Positions 1-9,637 of a stretch of 13,812 bases of DNA are shown piece after piece. The stretch's first letter is position 1. Every line of letters begins with the position of its first letter. The notes under the pieces are model-generated. The model worked only from the letters and a program-made list of their open reading frames with translations. It was not told the DNA's origin and ran no database searches. The DNA comes from Paraglomus occultum. Taxonomy: Eukaryota; Glomeromycota; Glomeromycetes; Paraglomerales; Paraglomeraceae. The stretch is from contig CAJVPJ010000976.1 in assembly GCA_910592205.1 (NCBI GenBank), positions 1-13,812 on the forward strand, given 5' to 3'. Made by a program: the position numbers and the translations under genes.

Positions 1-1480
1 ACTTATCTAAATGCTACCGAAACAATCGCTGGACAAGTTAGCGATTAAATCTTCTTCGATATGAGGCTTAGTGATTACGTTATAGTTAATAGTAGAACTG
101 TACGTGCGGCAAGCCTAGTGACAGGTCATCAGTTGTAATAAGGTGGATATATACAGGGAGAGTACCAAACAATTGCGCGCTTTTATTTTAGCTATAAAAA
201 AATCTTTTATGATAGAGAAAAACGGGCTTAAAGAAAAAATTGACTTAATTGACTTTATAGCGTCTGCACTGAGATATAGAAATTACATGTAAAATAAATG
301 TTACTGTATAAAAGAGCTAACCAAGTGGTCAAACAAGTGAGCACAACACAAATCATACGAAACACAGAAAAACTACAAATATAAAATTATATATATAATT
401 ACCCATATCTATAATGATTCTACCGAATACAAAAAAGTAATACATTTCTTAGAGGTACTGTAAGTTGCAATTGTGGTTGCTCGAGAATGATTCCAAAAGA
501 AAGTTTACCGAATTACGTGAGGCATTTTAGGCTTTCTCAAGATCTGAACAAGATATATTTCAAGGGCCCAGCTGAGAACAATAAATGTTGGAGAAATAGC
601 TGTCAGTCGACGTCTTAAAAAACGCGTACTAATAAGCAAACTGGAATCGCAGCACGCCCCTCTGCCAAAAACGTATCTCAAAGCGTTGTCAATAAACGTT
701 CTTCAAAGGGTTACCCCACTTTTCCGTAGCTTTATTGAATAGGTACCTTGTGTATGCGCTTTCTTACTCAACCTCCTAACTTTACCAGCATGTTGGGAAT
801 TTGGCCGTATTCACTTCGAAACTGTCAGAAACATCTGGTAAGTACCGCGCATGGTAACATAAATGAATGCCACATTGGAAAACCAGAATAGCTATTGATA
901 TAACCGTTTTGCTCCCGCCGTGAAGAATTTTCTTGAGAATATATGCCGCAATCCAAAAGAGCATTCAACGGCTCATTGTTTTTTGGGCCATAAATTACCA
1001 AATCCTGGTAGAAATGTAAACCGAATTACTCAATCGCCTACACTGAAACGTGTTACAAGGCGGTCTATCGTAATTTTATTGCAGGTCTCGAAAACGATAG
1101 CACGTAGAAATTGATGCGTTCCGAAAGTTATGGCATCAATGAACGCCTTATATTCAAATTATGAGCCCAAGAACGGATTTATGTGACACGTGCCAACATT
1201 TTTGGAACGGCTTATAATACAATGCTCGTAAAGAAGAAGAAGCAACAAAAGATTTATTAAAAAAATTATTACAACAAAAAATACGAATTAGCGAAACAAC
1301 AGAGAAAATTGGTAAATGATAATTACGCTGTAACGCTAATCATTGTAAATGTTGATGCTACTGCGCATTATGGTTACAATTGAACACAAACTGTTCACGT
1401 ACTCCATTCCGGTCAACAGGTAAGTAAAATTTATTATCTCAGTTCGCGCAAAGTGCATTTTTTTGGTATTTAAGATAAAG
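1..1480. other. AT-rich intergenic region, no supported gene
   Basis: I see no convincing gene here. Open frames around 782-964 (minus) and 920-1114 (plus) are short, lie on opposite strands over the same DNA, and show neither family motifs nor matching splice phases. The stretch may hold old, decayed repeat DNA, but no terminal repeats or coding remnants could be assigned. Confidence 0.5.
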
Positions 1481-1482
1481 TA

Positions 1483-1633
1483 CAGTCAACTACCGATAAT
1501 TCGACCGCCTCCGTTCCGGAGTTATCGGTCAAATTAACATAACAGGTCGAATTAACGGCAGACGTACTTGAGGAAAACCATAATAGATAAAATCGGGGTC
1601 TTGCTCAACAATCGAATTATCGGCAGTTGACTG
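1483..1633. mobile_element. Pogo/Tigger-like miniature inverted-repeat element, 151 bp
   Basis: The ends are inverted repeats. The left end starts CAGTCAACTACCGATAATTC and the reverse complement of the right end starts CAGTCAACTGCCGATAATTC, one difference in 20. Both ends are flanked by TA (1481-1482 and 1634-1635), as expected for a target duplication of the Tc1/mariner group. Ends beginning CAGT followed by a run resembling AACT.CCGATAATTCGA are typical of pogo/Tigger elements as I know the family. The 151-bp length leaves no room for a transposase, so this is a non-autonomous copy. Inside, two near-identical 12-mers (GGTCAAATTAAC and GGTCGAATTAAC) stand 6 bases apart. Confidence 0.85.
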
Positions 1634-1639
1634 TAGTCC

Positions 1640-2515
1640 ACGAACAGTTAATTATGTTTTGATAAAGACAAATATATAGAGAAAGGCAGTACGCTGAGTC
1701 TGGTATAAAAAAAATTGAATAGAGGCGAAAAGTATTTGAAAATTACTTGACGGGCAGGATCAAAATAATGCTACTATTTAATTTTACCTGTATTTAATAT
1801 CTGCGGTTATTATAAAAGTATCGAATTTAATTTCATGGTATCTGAAATTTAACGTAGGTCATATCGTTGAGGTTGTGAAAAGCTCGAGTACGACGGAATT
1901 AAACAAACTCAGTGCTCTGACCAACGGAACAGGTTTTCAATATTCAAATTTTAATTCTGTGTTAGAAATTTTCTTTATGAAACGGAATGGTTTACAAAAA
2001 TATCAGCATTTCTCTTGAAACATCCAGGAGTTGTCAAAGCTCAGCTGGTTGGTAATGGTGCTTAATTTGGACAAAGTAAATGTTTCTAAATTTACCAAAA
2101 TATGACTTTTTTTCATTCTCTACCTTGTTTTTTGAATTACAAAAGACAAGCATATCTTTATCATAGTATTACCCATTTGTTAGAGATAATTTGAAGACAC
2201 TACTTGTCCAACTATTAAATCTAGAAACACAACGCAAATTATAGAAAAACTCTAGTTAACTTTTTTATTGTTAAAAAATTATTAGGAGATATAACAGGAA
2301 TATGCAACCAACCATCCAGAAAATTTTTTATCTCACACTCTTATTGGGTTGGTTTTCCAATTTAACTTTGGAACTTTTTTAACTTATTATTAATATTTTC
2401 TCTGCCGTTTGCTAATTTTTCTCTTTCATTATCAATTTATTCTCTTTTCCAAACACGCATAGAAATATAGCAACTTAATTTCTGTTCGAATTTGTTTATG
2501 AATACTCCAATTTGA
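1640..2515. other. AT-rich intergenic DNA
   Basis: No gene is supported. The sequence is AT-rich with many stops in all frames. The part nearest 2518 would be the 3' flank of the possible small minus-strand gene. Confidence 0.5.
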
Positions 2516-2517
2516 GA

Positions 2518-2898
2518 TCACGTTTCGGGTTCGTCTACAACTGTATATTCAGATAACGGTTTATATGATTTTGCTTTTTTCAGCACTGACATCATCTTGG
2601 TTAGGTTGTTTATTCTTTCTGCTTGTTCAGGAGTGGCTGATATATACGCATCGTATACACGTACTTGTTTCACGATTATCTGAGTAGTGATTATGATGTT
2701 TAATTGTTTTCTTAATAACAAGTTAAGTTATTTAGACACCCACCAATAGACTACCGAACTACCCTAACAATAGACGACTCGAGAATACGTGGTTACGGTC
2801 AGAGCCTAGATAAATGTCACTAACTGTTAGTATAAGATCAATTACGACGAGGTAGTTAAATCCTTAACCGAGGCAACAGTCGTTGTGGCTGTTGACAT
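2518..2898 (-). CDS. Possible small two-exon gene, 81 aa, unknown function
   Basis: Exon 1 would run 2898..2846 (17 codons plus 2 nt, donor GTAATT) and exon 2 from 2710 to 2518 (1 nt plus 64 codons including a TGA stop). The acceptor is AAG and the 135-nt intron joins the two in phase. The product starts MSTATTTVASVKDL and has a helical, charged middle (ATPEQAERINNLTKMMSVLKK) and an acidic end (VVDEPET). The middle could be a short coiled coil. I recognise no family, signal peptide or catalytic motif. Exon 2 has coding-like composition and is the stronger part; the start and first exon are inference. An alternative is that exon 2 belongs to a longer gene with an undetected upstream exon. Confidence 0.4.
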
Positions 2899-3200
2899 TT
2901 TATTAAGAAGCGAGTGTCCATTTACTCCAAGCCTAAACTTTTCATGGATAATTCCGTTATTATTATATTGTGAAATCACTAATACTAATACAAGTATAGC
3001 GGATAAAGCGAATCGTATTCTGTCTCGCGATTGACCGAGTGGCTGCTTGTTATTGTCTAAGCTTATTTTATAAAACTCATTGTTACATGACAAGGTAACA
3101 CAAATATCGCTTTTTTAAGGTTTGACCGTACTACCATCTTTTAGAAAGTACTTTCACAACTGGCAGACACATCATATAGACACACATATTAAGTCTTGGT

Positions 3201-5209
3201 ATGCCTCGTGGGAATAAACGAGCGAGTGCCATAAACTCATCACCAAGAGGTCGGCCTCGCGGAAGAGGTGGCCGTAGTAGAGGTCGTGGGAGAGGAGCAT
3301 GGAGTGCTTCTCCAGTCTACGACAATAAGTCGATAGCAAGACCGATCAGTGTCGATAATGAGGAGGAGGAGAAACGTAAGAGGCGACTCTTAAGGTATGT
3401 TGGAAGCTGTAAGACAGGGCTTATTTGAGCATGCGAAGTAAGTTGTAGTTGTAAGGTTTTTCACGCCTTAGATGCAATTTACAAAGTTCGAGTAAAAATG
3501 GGTATAGATGTCGTAGATTATTGACAGAAAGCTAGTATGGCGAATACTAAATTAAGTTTATTACACAGGTTTAAAGAAGACCGTTGGCGAGCCTCGGCCG
3601 GGTCGAGTCCGCCCGACTCAAACCGACCGGCTTTCGCGATGTCGTCAAATAGAAGACCTGTCCCTAAGTATCCGGCCGCGGACCGATTTCTGAGAGACTT
3701 CTTCACAGCAAGTGTTTTCGATGTTTTATCTATCTTTGGCATGGCGATTCAAATAAACATAAATTGATCGCCTTTTCTTTCTTCCTACCAATCACGCATT
3801 GCTTGCCGTTCTGTAAATTTTACGTAGACGAACGGAACAGACGTCGCAAAAATTAGGACACTGCCGAGATATATAAACATACCAAAGTCTGGGCCGCGAC
3901 ATCGAGCTCACGACTTTTTTATCGATCTTCCCTACCTACAACGACTATCGGATTATGGCGACGCTGAATTTATCATGAAGGCAGAATTGCAAGCACAACA
4001 AGCGGAATTATCAGAAATAATGAAGTTTAAGGGACCACGAGTCGAAATTTCTGCAGAAGGGTCACCAATACCCGTTCATGCAAGGCTTGCTCGGCCGTTG
4101 CCGATTAGGACTGACTCGGATATTGAAATGGCAGATGCTGGGCCGCTTACAGAATCTCCAACAACTGTATCAGCATCAGCCGTCTTTCCCGAAATTTCTT
4201 TGAAGAAAGCGAATGCGTATAGTATAGTCGATGGAATAAGAGAGGATCTGTCTCCTATGGACGTTGATGAAGATTACCTCGGGAGGTACGACACATGACT
4301 ATTATGCGATCTACTGATATCGAACCAAGCACTAAATATGATATTAATTATACCGTTGTGTTTATATTTCAATACTACAGTCTTTTGAGATCTTCGGCGC
4401 GAGCAAGAAGAACGTCTTTAAATGCAAATACAAATACGAGAAGACCATCGAGAAGGTACAAAAGCTTATGCATACAAGTCACAGCAAGTTGAAAAGTGGA
4501 GTATGGCGCATATCCAAATCAGAACGTGTCCTTATTGCTGCGTCCCTGGTAAATCTTGAGTAGGTTGCCAGCAATTACCACGAACCGAAATGCAATGCTG
4601 TGTTTTTACTTTTTGACCCGTGAAAGAAACAACAACTTTGCTCTTTAACAGAAAAGGCGTGTGCATAAGAACGTGCTAATTCGATTGGTCTATTTTGATG
4701 CCGTTATCATAGGGTGAGCTTCACTGGCACTCAGGAACTTATTGATAGGGGAGGCAGAACCAAGGAAACAATGGATTCACCATTGTCAGAATATCCAAGA
4801 ATTCTGCAATTTGAGGCAGAGGTCATTACAGAAGAACCAGAAGATGTTGATGACCACGAAGCAGTTCCGGGCACTCCGGGTGTTAACAGTAGCCGCAGTA
4901 TTTCTTTAGACGGAAGTTCAAAAGCTACATCGCCGAAACTGCCAAAGCAGAAGCGAGAAATAATACCAGACAGGTAATGTTTTTGAACGACTACCTAGTG
5001 TCTTCTTTTTTTTTTTTTTCATTAATTATTTACATGTTAATTCGCTTCCAATTTATAGCTTAAATCCAATGGTGTTCAATATGCGCACGCGGACATATGC
5101 GAGCTGGGCGACCAACTCTTGTGCTCTTTCGGATTGTCCGTTTCATGCTCACAAGCAGCCAAAATGGGTTCATGACATGCTTGTCAATCCTCCCACTTTT
5201 TACTTCTAA
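3201..5209 (+). CDS. Multi-exon RG-rich, low-complexity, probably nuclear protein, family not recognised
   Basis: Six exons are proposed: 3201-3394, 3570 to about 3705, about 3841-4285, 4381-4455, 4713-4973 and 5059-5209. The joins after exons 1, 3, 4 and 5 all keep phase 2 with GT..AG borders; the exon 2/exon 3 join is uncertain. The N-terminus is an Arg/Gly tract (PRGRPRGRGGRSRGRGRG), as in RNA- or chromatin-binding proteins, followed by acidic EEEEKRKRR. Exon 3 has a Gln/Glu-rich helix (KAELQAQQAELSEI) and Ser/Pro/Asp-rich linkers such as SPMDVDED. Exon 4 is basic (ARARRTSLNANTNTRRPSRR). Exon 5 is acidic (ITEEPEDVDDHE) and then Lys-rich. The last exon has a C-x4-C-x2-H-x-H arrangement in CALSDCPFHAH, a possible metal site, and ends VNPPTFYF. 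The charge pattern suggests a nuclear scaffold. I do not assign a function. Confidence 0.65.
5006..5019 (+). repeat. Poly-T run in intron, 14 nt
   Basis: Fourteen consecutive T lie in the last intron of the RG-rich gene, about 40 bases before the acceptor TTATAG. It probably serves as an extended polypyrimidine tract and is a likely site of length variation. Confidence 0.8.
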
Positions 5210-6350
5210 GAATCTGATATCCGATTCTGAGATTCTGCCGGCTTAATGTGTGAATTATTCCAAAATACGGAAGGGGAGATTCTACAAGTGGAGCGCATCC
5301 GAGATGTTCGCGCCACATTACACTCATTTAACAAGGACGGTGCCTGCAACTGAACTGGGAATTAAAGGCATGAGGGGAAATTGTATAAATACAGTTACGA
5401 GTGCAGTCGATCGAGTGTGTATATTAGTTAATATTATAGTTATTATTGACCGCATCAATGGGTAATCTGTGTGCGATCGACTCGGCACGTTTTAATTTAA
5501 AGTAATATTTATGGCTGTTATTGTGGGTACCAGCATTTAAAGTCAATTTTATTCCGAACACAGAATTGTAAATTGTATACAGTCAAACTTGTTTGCGTCA
5601 GGATAAATTTACAAATAGTTGCGAACAATGAATGTGCGCTTTATCAGTGTTGATAGATCACCAACCAAATAGGGACTTGCTTTAAAAAAGTTATTATTTT
5701 AAAAAGGTACTTGTTTAATAATTGTTGTGTAAATAATGTGGTATAAAAATACTATCTAGTATACTGTCATAACGTGTCGCGGGTGCAGGTGTTAGGAATA
5801 TGCTATTGTAGTTGTAGAGTTTACAGAAGATAATGAGGAACAGAATATCTTTTTACGAATTTTACATTTTGTATTGCCAAATTGCGAGTTAAATGGGGAG
5901 ACGACATTATAAAAATCGAATTAAAGTGATTATCTGGCTTTACATTAGCAAAAAAAAGCATTCTAATTATGGTTAGAACCGGTTAGAACTAAGATAATGA
6001 TCGGACAGTACCACGTTCTTCAATTACGAGTAACATTCATGAAAGAGGATTAGACTTACGACTGTGGATTGGGTATGGATTATTGTTTGATTTGCAGTTA
6101 TTTTGATCAAAATTTTAGAGAAAAGATTTTCTGGAAAAGATTTTCTGCACCAACTTTGGCCAATGTAGTTTAATTTAAATATTGTGTACCATCGATGATG
6201 AACGAACATCCAAATTTGGGATGATAATTTTTTGTCTTTGAACGTTTAAAAAAACAACAGAAACCTCGTTCTTCTGCTAATACTTGAAACAAATTCTTTT
6301 CTTCACATCTATCTTTGCCCAAAAGTACTTGTCTCACTTGGTCGAAAGTA
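5210..6350. other. Intergenic region between convergent genes
   Basis: This stretch separates the plus-strand RG-rich gene (stop at 5209) from the minus-strand gene ending at 6351, so it should contain both 3' UTRs. Open frames at 5250-5465 (plus) and 6024-6209 (minus) show no family signal or splice support. A short direct repeat (GAAAAGATTTTCTG, twice in tandem) occurs around 6119-6147. I see nothing else. Confidence 0.5.
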
Positions 6351-7458
6351 CTAGTTTTCGAATTCCGGAAGAGAATCGTAATCTACACCGAATACTTGCT
6401 TTAATCGCGAAATAATCAACGTCATCGTTACGGGTTCCAACTTTACTCCCGAACTGACCTCCTAGCGATGCCGCGAATGAGCTAGATCACAAATAAGAAC
6501 GTAATATCGTCATATTTCCCATTCGCGTTTATTTTGGTTTGTAATATGATTGATCAGTAACTCACCCATACACCACAATGGGACGACAAAGCCGCCACCT
6601 GTGGTTGGTAGTTCGACTTTTCTCACTTGCCAACGCCTTGGTTTCCATTTCTTAGAAGTTGGGTTGTTTTTGGCAGAGGTTGTATGACTTGCTTCTCGAG
6701 ATTGACCTATTTTACGGAGAAAATGTTAAGAATACTAATGGAATTGCTGCAAATGCAAGAAACTTTGCAACATCTGGTTTGATGCGTCATGTTTAGCCCA
6801 GCCCAGTCCAGCTCAGCTCAGCTCAGCTCAGCCCTAATCTAACCCGAACCCGAACCGCAGGTGGGCTTAATCAAACGTACTTTGTCCTTTCCGTGTTCGG
6901 TAATAGTCAGGATCACTTGGATCTGCTGGATCTAACGACTCGGATATTACAGACTCGTCTTCCTCCCCGGCATAGTCTGGCGAGTCAATGTATCTAAAAT
7001 AAAAAGTGTCGATTATTCTTTCTAGTCTTAAAATTAAAAATAAAGGTCCCCCTGCCACGCTCATGGCGAGGTGTTATGCGGGGGGGGGGGGGGCACGAGG
7101 GAGCAAAGTCTGTAGAATTTTGCATTGTACATATATAATGTTATTGCTCTAATTTGATGTTTCTCTCGCTTAATAATAAGCACATCCGTGTAAATTGCCC
7201 TGCTCAAGTGACAAATACCTACTCGTGTTCTTCAGGTTTGTACACCTTAAATTTCAATTTGATTGAATCACTTTTTCGTTTTGTATTTCCATTGCCGCTT
7301 CCTCTTGTACTCTTGCTCCCACTCTCGTATTCGCCATCATTCTTCTTTCGTCGTCCCCGTTTGTCTGATTTCAGAACGTCGTCATTTCCATCCGTCGATT
7401 GATTTGTCGATGACGGAGTAGTTTGGGAGTTGGATGGGCGTTTGCGTTTTATTACCAT
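6351..7458 (-). CDS. Basic/acidic nuclear protein, possible INO80 subunit Ies4-like, 194 aa
   Basis: Four exons are proposed: 7458..7223, 6993..6881, 6706..6566 and about 6445..6351 (TAG stop). The first three join in phase with donors GTAGGT and GTACGT and acceptors TTTTAG and AAATAG. The start is in a CCATGG context. The N-terminus is basic (KRKRPSN, then KRGRRKKN), followed by KLKFKVYK, an acidic Asp/Pro stretch (DPADPSDPDYYR) and a basic tryptophan block, KKWKPRRWQVRKVEL, leading to GGGFVVPLW. From memory, fungal Ies4 proteins (INO80 remodeller subunit) carry a similar Lys/Arg-Trp block followed by a hydrophobic strand ending in Pro-x-Trp, so Ies4 is the best guess, not proven. The last exon (VKLEPVTMTL.. 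to DSLPEFEN) needs a weak GAG acceptor. If exon 2 is read through instead, the protein stops early at 6867 (120 aa). Confidence 0.6.
6796..6835. repeat. Pentanucleotide microsatellite, 8 units
   Basis: Eight 5-base units are arranged GCCCA, GCCCA, GTCCA, GCTCA x4, GCCCT. The perfect core is four GCTCA copies at 6811-6830. It lies in the 174-nt intron between exons 2 and 3 of the minus-strand Ies4-like gene. A shorter AACCCG-type repeat follows at about 6841-6856. Confidence 0.85.
7080..7093 (+). repeat. Poly-G run, 14 nt (poly-C on the coding strand)
   Basis: Fourteen G in the 229-nt first intron of the Ies4-like gene; on the transcribed strand this reads as poly-C. It is a likely site of length polymorphism or sequencing error but does not touch coding sequence in the proposed model. 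Confidence 0.85.
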
Positions 7459-7475
7459 GGACAAATTAAACACAT
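7452..7475 (-). promoter_or_regulatory. Short upstream ORF overlapping the Ies4-like start codon
   Basis: An ATG at 7475 opens a 7-codon frame (MCLICPW) that ends in TAA at 7454-7452, overlapping the proposed main ATG at 7458 in another frame. If the 5' UTR includes it, initiation here would compete with the main start. The transcript start is unknown, so this is only a candidate regulatory feature. Confidence 0.35.
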
Positions 7476-7785
7476 AATCCCTCCGCTGTTATACCTCCAA
7501 GTATAAATGGATTTGATCGACCAATGCCAATTTATCATTTCGGTCACGTTATAAAGTTACCAATAAGAATATATCACAACCAATAATCAACATTGTTTAT
7601 GAAATAAAATGCCGAGAGAAAGGCTGTTTCATCCCTACTACTTTTTTCCCTTCTTCCAAGGATTCTATGAAACATAATATTACTTTATCCCTTATATCCA
7701 AATAGTTTGCGCATTGTGTCTCTTATATAAAGTTTACTTTAACTTAAAAATTTTTTCATACACTCACGGACGTATGCAACCGTCG

Positions 7786-8330
7786 GTCAGAATTCGTGCG
7801 CGAGCACGCCCGGATATATATGCGGCGGCGCACTGGGTCCAACAGAATAGGGCCCAGTTTACTAGTCCTGTCTTCTTGCCAATATACATGGAAATAATAA
7901 TAAAAGAAGACAGGTACATAGACCTCGTCGAAGCCGTGGCGTGGCAGGAGAAGAGTTGTTAAAAGTATGTAACGCTCTTGATAACTAAAACATGTCTAGA
8001 ATCTTTTTACTAATAAAGTGATTTTTGGTTGTTAGACCTTCACCTGCCAAACCATCGAAGATTACAACCTCTTTAAGAGGGAAGCACAAAATTGCGCGTC
8101 AACGTGATGTGGTGCGGCAGCCAAACTCTGGAGGAGTACAACCACTCCAAGAGGTGTGTATTTGCTTCGTCTATACCACATAATGTGCATTGATGAGTCT
8201 ATGTATTGATCGGTTTTCTTCGCGTAGTTACAACGGCATGGTGTGGACTGTTACTTCTGGATCAAATTGAGGGTTCTTCGCGATTATTTGAAATATTCGT
8301 TCGGTGGGGGGATTCTTTAACATTTTTAGC
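7786..8330 (+). pseudogene. smc5: SMC5 hinge-domain fragment, frameshifted
   Basis: Several short segments in different frames match, from memory, the order of the SMC5 hinge, the dimerisation domain of the SMC5/6 DNA-repair complex. After a CAG at 7788-7790 comes FVREHA, then in another frame PDIYAAAHWVQQNRAQF, PVFLPIYMEI and KEDRYIDLVEA. A further frame gives GEELLK up to a GTATGT donor at 7965. A 71-nt intron with a TACTAAT-like branch site ends TTAG at 8035. The next exon reads TFTCQTIEDYNLFKREA, then shifts frame to KLRVNVMWCGSQTLEEY, with a donor at 8154. After an acceptor at 8227, pieces such as NGMVW and LLLDQIEG follow, again in different frames. No ATPase head motifs or coiled-coil arms occur in the window, where a full SMC5 would need about 3 kb of coding sequence. 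I therefore call it a decayed fragment; indel errors in the assembly are the alternative. Confidence 0.6.
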
Positions 8331-8502
8331 GAGCCCAACACTGAACGATGTTGTGGTGACGCACATGTATATAGTATTTATTATTTGCTTGCTGGTAATG
8401 ATTCTTCAATAATTTTGATTAAAAGCTTCAACCCGCCATCTGAAGTGATTTGATAAATGCAAACTTAAAGTGCCTTTAATTATGCATGCGTTGTCGACTT
8501 TA

Positions 8503-8532
8503 GTGGGAATAGCATAATTATGTTATTTCCAC
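8503..8532. repeat. Terminal palindrome, left end of the 900-bp element
   Basis: This 30-base end is nearly its own reverse complement, centred on CATAATTATG, with GTGG at one edge and CCAC at the other. Two pairs of positions do not match. The same palindrome forms the right end at 9374-9402. Confidence 0.8.
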
Positions 8533-8583
8533 TTATACTGTGGCCTAGATCATAATTCTGACTACATTCGAAGGAGGTGTATT

Positions 8584-8760
8584 TTATAGAGTTGGCCACA
8601 TTCGATGGCGGACCAATTTTTGCCGTCACAACACATATGGTATATCAGGTTGACAATCGAGGCGATTTCTGTTGTCAAACCACATGTAATATAAAGTATG
8701 TTGGGTTGGCGACAATGACCAATTTCAGTCGTCAGTTACATGTGACATCATGTATACACA
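8584..8760. repeat. 56-bp tandem subrepeats in the left arm
   Basis: Unit starts reading GTATATC, GTATGTT and GTATACA fall at 8640, 8696 and 8752, exactly 56 bases apart, preceded by a diverged unit from about 8584. Each unit contains a version of AATTT/GATTTC..TGTCGTCA followed about 6 bases later by ACATG. The right arm carries mirrored copies (CTGACGACA and CATGTGG around 9209-9290). Such subterminal repeats often serve as transposase binding sites; that role is inferred here. Confidence 0.75.
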
Positions 8761-8937
8761 GTGAAACTCGCTAAGTCGGACGACATGCCAGTATATAATG
8801 AACTAGATAGCGTATATGCTCTGGCTATTACTATTTGCCTCCATAAATGACGAACGCATCGTTGGTATATTTTTTGTCTCTATTTAGTAACACAATAAGT
8901 CGGCCTTTTAAAAAGAACACAAAGAAAGCTGGTTAGA

Positions 8938-9040
8938 TCGTCATAACCTATCACAGCTATTTTATTGCAATGGAAATCGATCAGGATTGTTAAGCCATCA
9001 AATGACGCGTAAATCGCAATCAACGCGTCAAATTGCGATA
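8938..9040. repeat. Interlaced hairpin in the centre of the 900-bp element
   Basis: TGACGCG at about 9003 pairs with CGCGTCA at about 9024. The overlapping pair ATCGCAAT and ATTGCGAT is interleaved with it. TCGTCATAACCT at about 8939 recurs in direct orientation near 9145. No coding frame is present. Confidence 0.55.
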
Positions 9041-9373
9041 AGAACAACAACCTATCTCGGGATTTTCCTTACAATTGAAATCATCATTTACTATATAAAT
9101 ACCGCTATTCAATTTGGGTTTCTAAAAGAATTAGAACACACGGTCGTCATAACCTGAATCGAGGAGTATCTTATAATTGACGGTCGTCAAACTGATATAC
9201 ATTATGTTGCATGTGGTCTGACGACAGAAATCGGCTCGATTGTCAACCTGATATACAATGTATCGCATGTGGCCTGACGACAAAATTGGCCGCCATCGAA
9301 TGTGCCCAAATCTATAAAATACACCTCCTTCGAATGTGTCAGAATTATGATATAGTAATAGGCCACATCATAA

Positions 9374-9402
9374 GTGGAATAACATAATTATGTTATTTCC
9401 AC
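9374..9402. repeat. Terminal palindrome, right end of the 900-bp element
   Basis: A 29-base copy of the left-end palindrome, centred on CATAATTATG, with near-perfect self-complementarity apart from one missing base in one half. Each end alone could form a hairpin or cruciform. Confidence 0.8.
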
Positions 9403-9637
9403 TACTATTTCTCAGCGCAGATGGTGAATGCATGTTTATATTAATATTTAGCTGTTGTTTAGGGAAATCTATAATAATAAGCTTGCATTAGCTAATAAAT
9501 ATTAAATGTAAATTGACACAGTAGTTCTTGTATCTCTAATCTTTTGTTACATACTAATAAACTAAGGCAAAGTAATTTTATTCAATTTACTCCATGAAAT
9601 TCTATGTTAATATAACAGTTTGTTGTAATGTTCCTGT

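Larger units (their letters stand above)
8503..9402. mobile_element. 900-bp non-autonomous foldback DNA transposon with TA flanks
   Basis: The left arm (8503 to about 8720) and right arm (9402 back to about 9180) are long imperfect inverted repeats. Shared landmarks, in the same order from each end, are a terminal palindrome, TGTGGCCTA, ATCATAATTCTGAC, ACATTCGAAGGAGGTGTATT, CACATTCGATGGCGG and GTATATCAGGTTGACAATCG. TA stands immediately outside both ends (8501-8502 and 9403-9404), compatible with a TA target duplication. The roughly 400-base centre has no coding frame, so a transposase must be supplied elsewhere. Long arms with subterminal tandem repeats resemble foldback-type MITEs, but I cannot assign the superfamily. 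The ends differ from the pogo-like element at 1483-1633. Confidence 0.85.

Noticed and set aside
782-1114. Overlapping open frames on both strands
   Set aside because: Short, without motifs or splice support, and mutually overlapping.
3590-3640. B-box-like GGGTCGAGTCC suggesting a tRNA gene
   Set aside because: There is no A box at a proper distance, no acceptor stem and no cloverleaf; the region fits a coding exon better.
6841-6856. AACCCG repeats as telomeric sequence
   Set aside because: Only two to three copies, next to a pentamer microsatellite inside an intron.
8206-8412. 68-aa plus-strand frame as an independent hydrophobic protein
   Set aside because: It overlaps SMC5-like pieces in other frames, and the hydrophobic tail is AT-rich sequence after them.
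8584-8760. 56-bp repeats as a CRISPR array
   Set aside because: The units are diverged along their whole length without distinct spacers, they recur inverted in the other arm, and the host is eukaryotic.
8577-8774. 65-aa plus-strand frame as a gene
   Set aside because: It lies wholly in the left arm of the foldback element and reflects its 56-bp repeats.
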